DNA of 7,223 nucleotides, from the NCBI GenBank assembly GCA_044507975.1, contig JBIQIQ010000125.1, positions 1 to 7,223 of the forward strand, read 5' to 3'. The notes below the pieces were generated by a model, which worked only from the letters and a program-made list of their open reading frames with translations, was not told the DNA's origin and did not search any database. The stretch comes from DASRWD01 sp044507975. Lineage in GTDB: Bacteria > Deinococcota > Deinococci > Deinococcales > Trueperaceae. The stretch's first letter is position 1. Each line of letters begins with the position of its first letter. Of the stretch, positions 1-4,620 are shown piece after piece. The position numbers were made by a program, and so were the translations under genes.

Positions 1-546
1 ACCCTGGGCGCGGCGCTTCTGCGCCTCGGCGAGCTGTACCGCTCGACCTTCGACCTGGAAGAGGTGGTGATGCCGTCCCTGCGGCGGCTCTCCCAGGGGA
101 CCGGTGAGTGCGCGGCGTTCTACGTCCGGGACGGCGACGAGCGCGTCTGCCTCTACCGCGTGGCGTCGACCGCGCACCGGGTCCTGCACTACGTGACGCC
201 GGGCTCGCGCTTCAGCCTGGCCACCGGGGCATCCGGACAGGTGCTGAGGGCCTTCGCGGACGCCGCGGAGGAGCTGGGCCCGGACCTGCAGGAGGTGAGG
301 AGCAGCGGCCTGGCCGTCTCCCTGGCCGATCGGCGAGCCGAGACCGCTGCCATCGCGGCGCCTGTGTTCGGAGCCGACCCGGAAGACGGCGCCGTGCGCC
401 TGCTGGGGTCGCTGAGCCTCGCGGGTCCGGCGAGCAGGTTCACTACCGAAGCCATCGCAGCGATGGCCGAGCGGTTGGCGGCCGAGGCGGGGTCGTTGTC
501 GGCGTCGTTGGGCTGGACCTCAGCGGAGGGGCATCCTACCGGCTAG
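1..546 (+). CDS. IclR-family transcriptional regulator, C-terminal effector domain (5'-partial)
   Basis: The reading frame is open from the first base and ends at TAG 544-546, giving 181 residues. It starts in the linker typical of IclR proteins (LGAALLRLGELYRSTFDLEE) and continues through the effector-binding domain: a beta-rich stretch (CAAFYVRDGDERVCLYRVAS), the H-Y-V-x-P-G-S-R-F-x-L segment, then A-T-G-A-S-G-Q-V-L-R-A-F. A later strand-rich segment (AAIAAPVFGAD, then LLGSLSLAGPASRFT) and a C-terminal helix complete the usual GAF-like fold. The winged-helix DNA-binding domain, about 70-90 residues in this family, lies off the left edge. An ATG at 64 is internal and is not the start. IclR proteins are cytoplasmic, usually repress or activate catabolic operons, and respond to small carboxylates or aromatics. 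The effector cannot be named from this fragment. The gene is convergent with the ureohydrolase gene and overlaps it by 4 bp. Confidence 0.88.
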   Translation, partial: TLGAALLRLGELYRSTFDLEEVVMPSLRRLSQGTGECAAFYVRDGDERVCLYRVASTAHRVLHYVTPGSRFSLATGASGQVLRAFADAAEELGPDLQEVRSSGLAVSLADRRAETAAIAAPVFGADPEDGAVRLLGSLSLAGPASRFTTEAIAAMAERLAAEAGSLSASLGWTSAEGHPTG

Positions 547-1475
547 GGCCGAGCGCTACCGGTGCTCATCGCCCCGATGATCAGCCTCACGATGCCCAGC
601 GCCGAGAGTCCGTTCACGTCCCTGTCCGGGTAGAACTCCGCGAACCCCAGCCCGACGATGCGCCCCCGCTCCTGGAGGCCGCGCAGCAGGTCGAGGCCGT
701 GCCAGTACGTCAGGCCTCCCGGCGCGAGGGCGGCGGTGCCCGGCATCACGCTCGGGTCGAAGCCGTCGACGTCGATCGCCACGTAGTAGCGGCCGCCCGC
801 CGGGCAGCGCTCGAGCGCCGCCGCGGCGCCGAGCTCGTGCACCTCCCGAGCCGTGACGATGGCGTTGCCGCGCGCCAGCGTCGCGTCGAGCTCCTCCCGG
901 CGCGCGCTCCCCACGCCGCGCGCGCCGACGTGGACGACCCTCTCGACCCACGGCATCTCGGCGGCGCGGCGCATCGGGCTCGAGTAGCCGTGCCGCTCAC
1001 CTCCCACCTCGTCGCGGTAGTCGATGTGGGCGTCGACCTGCACGACGGTCACGGGCCCGTGGCCCTCGTAGGCGGCGAGCGCGAACGCCGGCGTCGAGTC
1101 GTCGCCGCCGAGGACGATCGGCACGGCTCCCCGCTCCAGCACGGCCGCCACGGCGCGCGTGGCGAGCGCGTCGCGGCCCGGCCGCTCGCCGTGGGGCGTT
1201 CCGGCGTCGCCGACGTCGACGACGCGCAACTCCGCCGGGAGCATCGGTCCGCCCGAGTCGAAGTCGTGGTGCTCCCGGAACGCTCCGTAGCGGGCGGAGC
1301 GCTCGCGCACGGCGCGCGGCGCGAGCGAGGCCGTGGTGACCGGTCCGCCCGGGTCGTAGGGCACGCCGTGGGGGATCCCTATCACGGCGTAGTCGGCCGC
1401 CAGGCGCGCCAGGTCCGTCTCGACAGGGCAGCCGAGGAAGCTGTCGGTGACGGGAGGGTCGGTGAAGGTCTCCAT
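543..1475 (-). CDS. Arginase/agmatinase-superfamily ureohydrolase (speB-like, GGDDS subtype)
   Basis: This is a complete 310-residue cytoplasmic ureohydrolase, a normal length for agmatinases. The family hydrolyses guanidino or formimino groups at a binuclear Mn centre. Visible metal-site motifs are GGDDS (123-127), DAHID (148-152), H162 in HGYSSPMRRA, and DVDGFDP (235-241, with D235 and D237). E280 in the GFAEFYPDRD segment resembles the late Glu of agmatinases. The first motif reads GGDDS instead of the usual GGDHS, so the position of the first metal-ligand His is Asp126. From memory, this variant occurs in some proteins annotated as agmatinase. HutG-type formimidoylglutamases usually show a GGGH-type motif, so despite the nearby hutU I do not call it HutG. 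Agmatinase, guanidinobutyrase or another guanidino hydrolase are all possible. The ATG at 1475 fits the family N-terminus (DSFLGCPVETDLA), but no clear ribosome-binding site precedes it. It lies 42 bp after the Pyr_excise-like gene on the same strand, so co-transcription is likely. Confidence 0.88.
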   Translation of the reverse strand: METFTDPPVTDSFLGCPVETDLARLAADYAVIGIPHGVPYDPGGPVTTASLAPRAVRERSARYGAFREHHDFDSGGPMLPAELRVVDVGDAGTPHGERPGRDALATRAVAAVLERGAVPIVLGGDDSTPAFALAAYEGHGPVTVVQVDAHIDYRDEVGGERHGYSSPMRRAAEMPWVERVVHVGARGVGSARREELDATLARGNAIVTAREVHELGAAAALERCPAGGRYYVAIDVDGFDPSVMPGTAALAPGGLTYWHGLDLLRGLQERGRIVGLGFAEFYPDRDVNGLSALGIVRLIIGAMSTGSARP

Positions 1476-1517
1476 GGGCGCGAACGGCCGGCCGCTACGG
1501 CGCCGTCGCCTGCGACG

Positions 1518-1991
1518 CTACCGCTCGCCCGCACGGGTCTCAAGACCCGTGCGGCTCGGCCACACGTACTCGAGGTCAGGTGCCACGCCCGGGAACCTCG
1601 CGCCGTAGTACTCCGGGTCCTTGCGCAGCAGGTTCGACCTGTGCGCCAGGTGGAAGTCGGTCATGCCGAGCCAGGAGGGCGGCTCGTAGCGGCCCGAGCG
1701 GTACGCGGCGCCGTCCGCGGCGACCCGGTCGAGGTCCGCCAGCGTCTTGGCGCGGCAGGTGTCGGCGAACCCGCGCGCCTCCCACTCGTCGCAGACGGCG
1801 TCCTGGTAGGCCATGAGGGCCGGCCGATGGCCGCGCCACATCGCGACGGCAGGGTGATGCTGCCAGCCGTACGCGGGCAGGCTGAGCGCCCGCATGATCT
1901 GCATCGTCTCCACGCGCTGCTTGCCCAGCCTCCTCGCGTCCAGCGCGGCGGCGCTGGCGCGGAAGTCGGGGTAGGGGAGGAAGGTCTGCAT
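1518..1991 (-). CDS. MSMEG_6728-type protein, Pyr_excise (pyrimidine dimer DNA glycosylase-like) family
   Basis: This complete 157-residue protein begins MQTFLPYPDF and contains LDARRLGKQRVETMQIMRAL (18-36), GWQHHPAVAMWRGH (42-55) and HRSNLLRKDPEYYGARFPG (117-135). These blocks match my memory of the MSMEG_6728 family, which Pfam places with T4 endonuclease V-like pyrimidine-dimer glycosylases (Pyr_excise). It is soluble, with no signal peptide. By family it would cut DNA at UV photoproducts, but activity in this branch is an inference. T4 endonuclease V uses the amino group of Thr2 as nucleophile. Here residue 2 is Gln, so Met removal is not expected. The ATG at 1991 is supported by AGGAG at 2000-2004, 8 nt upstream. 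The last codons (about RTGLETRAG) are encoded by a perfect 12-bp inverted repeat. The ureohydrolase follows after 42 bp, and hutU is divergent. Confidence 0.75.
   Translation of the reverse strand: MQTFLPYPDFRASAAALDARRLGKQRVETMQIMRALSLPAYGWQHHPAVAMWRGHRPALMAYQDAVCDEWEARGFADTCRAKTLADLDRVAADGAAYRSGRYEPPSWLGMTDFHLAHRSNLLRKDPEYYGARFPGVAPDLEYVWPSRTGLETRAGER
1529..1554. repeat. Perfect 12-bp inverted repeat at the 3' end of the Pyr_excise-like gene
   Basis: The arms CCGCACGGGTCT (1529-1540) and AGACCCGTGCGG (1543-1554) are exact reverse complements separated by CA. As RNA this would fold as an 11-bp stem with a 4-nt loop. It lies inside the coding sequence, ending about 9 nt before the stop at 1518-1520 on the - strand. 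No T-rich tract follows on either strand, so it does not look like a standard intrinsic terminator. A second, smaller inverted repeat (CGTCGC/GCGACG, 1504-1517) sits just beyond the stop, in the 42-bp spacer before the ureohydrolase gene. Together they could pause or stabilise the transcript, or form a protein-binding palindrome. Confidence 0.7.
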
Positions 1992-2121
1992 GGGGGCTGC
2001 TCCTGTGTCAGCCTACGAGCCGTTCCCTCTCAGGCTCGTCGCCGCCCATGCGAGCCTTGCGTACCCTGACGGCACGGCCGCGACGCGCCCGAGGGGCGCG
2101 ACGGCGAGGGAACGGAGTGAG
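1992..2121. promoter_or_regulatory. Divergent intergenic region with inverted repeats (Pyr_excise-like gene / hutU)
   Basis: These 130 bp separate two divergent starts and must hold both promoters if neither gene is read through from elsewhere. Three alternating copies of one hexamer are present: CGAGCC (2016-2021), GGCTCG (2033-2038) and CGAGCC (2051-2056). The first pair extends to a perfect 7-bp inverted repeat, ACGAGCC/GGCTCGT (2015-2039, 11-nt spacer). The central copy can pair with either neighbour. A second hairpin, CGCGCCC-GAG-GGGCGCG (2084-2100), lies just upstream of the hutU ribosome-binding site. The best -10-like hexamer for hutU is TACCCT (2062-2067), without a convincing -35. 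Operator use by an IclR or other regulator is speculative. Confidence 0.45.
2106..2117 (+). promoter_or_regulatory. Ribosome-binding site fixing the hutU start
   Basis: Purine-rich sequence with GAGGGA at 2106-2111 and GGAG at 2114-2117 precedes the ATG at 2122. The second has a 4-nt spacer and the first a spacer of about 10 nt. The frame stays open upstream to an ATG at 1990, but that start would add 44 residues absent from urocanases and would overlap the start of the divergent gene. The ATG at 2122 is therefore preferred. Confidence 0.7.
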
Positions 2122-3777
2122 ATGAGCGACCACGCACCGGTGAGAGCGCCCCGCGGCGCGGCCAGGACCGCCAAGGGCTGGATCCAGGAAGCCGCCAAGC
2201 GGATGCTGATGAACAACCTCGATCCCGAGGTCGCCGAGCGGCCGGAGGACCTTATCGTCTACGGCGGCAGGGGCAAGGCCGCGCGCTCGTGGGAGGACTT
2301 CCGCCGCATCGTCGCCACTCTCGACCGCCTCGAGGACGACGAGACGCTGCTCGTGCAGTCCGGCAGGCCGGTGGGCGTCTTCCGCACCTTCCCCCAGTCG
2401 CCGCGGGTGATCATCGCCAACAGCAACCTGGTCCCCAAGTGGGCTACGTGGGAGCACTTCGACGAGCTCGACCGCGCCGGACTGATGATGTACGGCCAGA
2501 TGACCGCCGGGAGCTGGATCTACATCGGCACACAGGGCATCCTCCAGGGCACGTACGAGACGTTCGCGTCGGCGGCTCGCAAGCGCTTCGGCGGCTCGCT
2601 GGCCGGCACGATCACGCTCACCGCCGGCCTCGGCGGCATGGGCGGCGCGCAGCCCCTAGCCGTCACGCTCAACGGCGGGGTCGTTCTCGCGGTGGAGGTC
2701 GACCGGGAGCGTATCGAGCGCCGCATCGAGACTCGTTACCTCGACACCTGGACCGAGGACCTGGACGACGCCCTGCGCCAGGCGGAGGCGGCGAAGGCGG
2801 AGCGTCGCGCCCTGTCGCTCGGCCTGCTCGGCAACGCCGCCGAGGTGCTGCCAGAGCTGGTGAGGCGCGGCTTCACGCCCGAGCTCGTCACGGATCAGAC
2901 CTCGGCCCACGACCCTCTCTACGGCTACGTGCCCCCTTCCGCCCCCGACGAGGACCCGGCGAAGGCGCGCGCCGCCGACCCACGCGCCTACAGGGAGCGC
3001 GTGCTGGACGCGATGGTCGAGCACTGCCGCGCGATCGTGACGATGCAGGAGCGCGGCGCCGTCGCCTTCGACTACGGCAACAACCTGCGCGCCTTCGCCC
3101 GCGAGGGCGGCTTCGCGGACGCCTTCGCCTACCCGGGCTTCGTCCCCGCGTTCATACGCGACCAGTTCTGCGAGGGGCGGGGACCGTTCCGCTGGGTGGC
3201 GCTGTCGGGCGACCCGGAGGACATCTACCGCACCGATCGGGCGCTCCTGGAGCTGTTCCCGGAAGACGATGGCCTGCGCCGCTGGCTGACCGAGGGGGTG
3301 AGGACGTTCGCGTTCCAGGGCCTGCCGGCGCGCATCTGTTGGCTCGGCTACCGGGAGCGCGACCGCGCCGGTCTGCTGTTCAACGAGCTCGTGCGCTCGG
3401 GTGAGGTGAAGGCGCCGATCGTCATCGGCCGCGACCACCTCGACGCCGGCTCGGTCGCGAGCCCCTACCGCGAGACCGAGGACATGCTCGACGGCTCGGA
3501 CGCCGTCGCCGACTGGCCGCTGCTGAACTTCGCGCTCAACGCCGTCTCCGGCGCGGCTTGGGTGAGCTTCCACCACGGCGGCGGGGTGGGGATGGGCTAC
3601 TCGCTGCACGCGGGCCAGGTCACCGTCGCAGACGGCACCGACGAGGCCGCCGAGCGCCTCTCGCGGGTCCTCCTCAACGACCCTGGCACGGGCGTCATGC
3701 GCCACGCCGACGCCGGCTACGACTGGGCCAAGAAGGCCGCGCGGGAGAGGGGCATCGACCTGCCGAGCCTGGGGTGA
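2122..3777 (+). CDS. hutU: Urocanate hydratase (urocanase), EC 4.2.1.49
   Basis: Urocanase converts urocanate to imidazolonepropionate, the second step of histidine degradation, using tightly bound NAD+ as an electrophile. The 551-residue product matches the usual length of about 550-560. The N-terminal signature YGGRGKAARSW is at 47-57. The glycine-rich NAD+ segment GGMGGAQ is at 171-177. The FQGLPARICW signature has its Cys at 406, equivalent to the essential Cys410 of the Pseudomonas putida enzyme. Next come IVIGRDHLDAGSVASPYRETE, SDAVADWPLLN and FHHGGGVGMGYS, all strongly conserved. No key residue is missing, so the enzyme should be active in the cytoplasm. No hutH, hutI or hutG is recognisable within the window, so the rest of the pathway must lie elsewhere. 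The gene appears monocistronic here, because the next gene has its own promoter. Confidence 0.97.
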   Translation: MSDHAPVRAPRGAARTAKGWIQEAAKRMLMNNLDPEVAERPEDLIVYGGRGKAARSWEDFRRIVATLDRLEDDETLLVQSGRPVGVFRTFPQSPRVIIANSNLVPKWATWEHFDELDRAGLMMYGQMTAGSWIYIGTQGILQGTYETFASAARKRFGGSLAGTITLTAGLGGMGGAQPLAVTLNGGVVLAVEVDRERIERRIETRYLDTWTEDLDDALRQAEAAKAERRALSLGLLGNAAEVLPELVRRGFTPELVTDQTSAHDPLYGYVPPSAPDEDPAKARAADPRAYRERVLDAMVEHCRAIVTMQERGAVAFDYGNNLRAFAREGGFADAFAYPGFVPAFIRDQFCEGRGPFRWVALSGDPEDIYRTDRALLELFPEDDGLRRWLTEGVRTFAFQGLPARICWLGYRERDRAGLLFNELVRSGEVKAPIVIGRDHLDAGSVASPYRETEDMLDGSDAVADWPLLNFALNAVSGAAWVSFHHGGGVGMGYSLHAGQVTVADGTDEAAERLSRVLLNDPGTGVMRHADAGYDWAKKAARERGIDLPSLG

Positions 3778-3896
3778 GCCGCCACGGGCGCCACGCGCCA
3801 CTCGTCTTCCACAGGGTGGTCCGCTTTCGGGCAATGTGGACCATCTTCGGGACCGGTTGCACGGGAGAGGCGCAGCGGCAGCTGGCCGGTGCGCCC
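3778..3896 (+). other. Spacer downstream of hutU, no clear terminator
   Basis: No gene is supported here. A small inverted repeat, GGCGC-CAC-GCGCC (3787-3799), lies 9 nt after the hutU stop but has no T-tract. A longer-looped pair, TGGTCC/GGACCA (3817-3822 and 3838-3843), encloses a TTCGGG motif that recurs at 3846-3851. These may form weak structure, but I would not call a terminator. Confidence 0.4.
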
Positions 3897-3925
3897 TTGC
3901 AAGCGCAGCTTCCCGGATCTACAGT
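3897..3925 (+). promoter_or_regulatory. Sigma-70-type leaderless promoter for the exported-protein gene
   Basis: TTGCAA (3897-3902) and TACAGT (3920-3925) are separated by 17 bp, each matching 4 of 6 consensus positions. The -10 box ends 6 nt before the ATG at 3932, so transcription would begin at or next to the start codon. There is no ribosome-binding site, as expected for a leaderless mRNA. The -35 lies within the palindrome CTTGCAAG (3896-3903), which could serve as an operator half. The ATG at 3932 is the left copy of a gene start duplicated around the scaffold gap. After the gap is collapsed it is the same codon as the ATG at 4087. Confidence 0.65.
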
Positions 3926-3972
3926 CTCGCCATGAACACGCCCGGGCTCCCGTCCGCCCGGCGCCTTCACCT
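3918..3972 (+). repeat. 55-bp exact repeat, left copy, ending at the N run
   Basis: These 55 bases are identical to 4073-4127, and the copy ends at the last base before the Ns. It contains the end of the promoter spacer, the -10 box, the ATG (3932) and the first 13 codons of the exported-protein gene. An exact repeat touching both edges of a gap is the signature of two assembly-graph edges that overlap by one k-mer. 55 is a commonly used k value in de Bruijn assemblers. Confidence 0.95.
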
Positions 3973-4072
3973 NNNNNNNNNNNNNNNNNNNNNNNNNNNN
4001 NNNNNNNNNNNNNNNNNNNNNNNNNNNNNNNNNNNNNNNNNNNNNNNNNNNNNNNNNNNNNNNNNNNNNNNN
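3973..4072. other. Assembly gap: exactly 100 N
   Basis: This is a run of exactly 100 N, the conventional size for a gap of unknown length. The 55-bp flanks are identical, so the two contigs most likely overlap and the true gap is absent. Merging them removes 155 bases (3973-4127) and leaves one intact gene with its promoter. Open frames that run through the Ns are not meaningful. Confidence 0.98.
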
Positions 4073-4127
4073 TCTACAGTCTCGCCATGAACACGCCCGG
4101 GCTCCCGTCCGCCCGGCGCCTTCACCT
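4073..4127 (+). repeat. 55-bp exact repeat, right copy, starting at the N run
   Basis: This is the second copy of 3918-3972, beginning at the first base after the Ns. Here it runs on into the full exported-protein gene (ATG at 4087). The -35 box is present only beside the left copy, which also supports the view that the two halves belong together. Confidence 0.95.
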
Positions 4128-4602
4128 TGCACAACGCGTCCTCGGCGCCGTCCTGCTCGCCGCCGTCCTCACGCTCGGCCAGGCGCAGGGCGGCAGAGGC
4201 GACATCCGCTTCACGCTCACGGGCGGTGAGCACGACGGCGAGTACGTGCTCACCGACGTCCCTCTCTTCCTCTGCGGCTTCGGCTACATGAGCCCGGGGT
4301 CCTTCTCCCTCCAGTTCTACGCCGACGACCCGAGCGCCGAGCCCAGCATCGTCCAGCTCAACCATCCAGGGCCGGACGGCGCTCTCCCCCAGGGTGTGGC
4401 CGACCTGCTGATCGCGTTCGGCGACATCTCGGAGGACGGGGTCACGTACGTGATCAACCGGGCAGCGGAGCTCGGCGAGGGTGAGGTGACCGTGGTGGAC
4501 GAGGGCGACAGCGCCAGGATGACCGTCGCGGGCCAGACCTACACCGGCGTCGTGATCGTGCTGGAGAGCGTCTGCCGGGGCGTAGGCCGTATCGAAGGCT
4601 GA
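4087..4602 (+). CDS. Small exported protein of unknown function
   Basis: This 171-residue protein is not one I recognise. It starts with a Sec-type signal peptide: a basic n-region (SARRLHLAQR, 8-17), a hydrophobic core (VLGAVLLAAVLTLG, 18-31) and a likely signal peptidase I site near 33-35 (GQAQ). No lipobox Cys is present, so it is probably secreted or periplasmic rather than a lipoprotein. The mature part (about 135 residues) is acidic and rich in Gly, Val, Asp and short beta-strand patterns, suggesting a beta-sandwich. It has exactly two cysteines, C63 in PLFLCGFGY and C163 in LESVCRGV near the C-terminus, which are well placed for a disulfide. The start is the ATG 6 nt after a -10 box. 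The first codons are duplicated around the scaffold gap, so this 5' end should be read as continuous with 3897-3972. It is convergent with the permease gene, with 18 bp between them. Confidence 0.75.
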   Translation: MNTPGLPSARRLHLAQRVLGAVLLAAVLTLGQAQGGRGDIRFTLTGGEHDGEYVLTDVPLFLCGFGYMSPGSFSLQFYADDPSAEPSIVQLNHPGPDGALPQGVADLLIAFGDISEDGVTYVINRAAELGEGEVTVVDEGDSARMTVAGQTYTGVVIVLESVCRGVGRIEG

Positions 4603-4620
4603 ACGCCGCCGAGCGCCGCG

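Noticed and set aside
543..1475. Assignment of the ureohydrolase as HutG (formimidoylglutamase) because hutU is nearby
   Set aside because: The GGDDS and HGYSSPMRRA motifs fit agmatinase-like proteins better than the GGGH-type motif expected of HutG. Proximity alone is weak evidence.
1529..1554. Intrinsic terminator for the Pyr_excise-like gene
   Set aside because: The palindrome lies before the stop codon and no T-rich tract follows on either strand.
108..2069. Long + strand open frame (653 codons) antisense to the ureohydrolase and Pyr_excise-like genes
   Set aside because: The product is an Arg/Ala/Gly-rich low-complexity chain with no family features, a typical shadow of GC-rich genes. 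Both opposite-strand genes have clear conserved motifs.
1990..2121. 44-residue N-terminal extension of HutU from the ATG at 1990
   Set aside because: It would exceed the family length, overlap the divergent gene start and lack family similarity. The ATG at 2122 has a good ribosome-binding site and gives 551 residues.
2656..3834. - strand open frame (392 codons) opposite hutU
   Set aside because: It lies antisense to a fully conserved urocanase, with biased Arg/Val/Ala composition and no recognisable domain.
3918..4127. Genuine tandem duplication or target-site duplication around an insertion
   Set aside because: The exact 55-bp identity touching both sides of a default 100-N gap is better explained by assembler k-mer overlap, and no transposase or inverted ends are visible.
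3889..4602. 237-codon open frame running through the 100 N
   Set aside because: N-encoded residues are meaningless and the gap length is arbitrary. The ATG at 4087 (same codon as 3932 after collapse) with its signal peptide and promoter is the real start.
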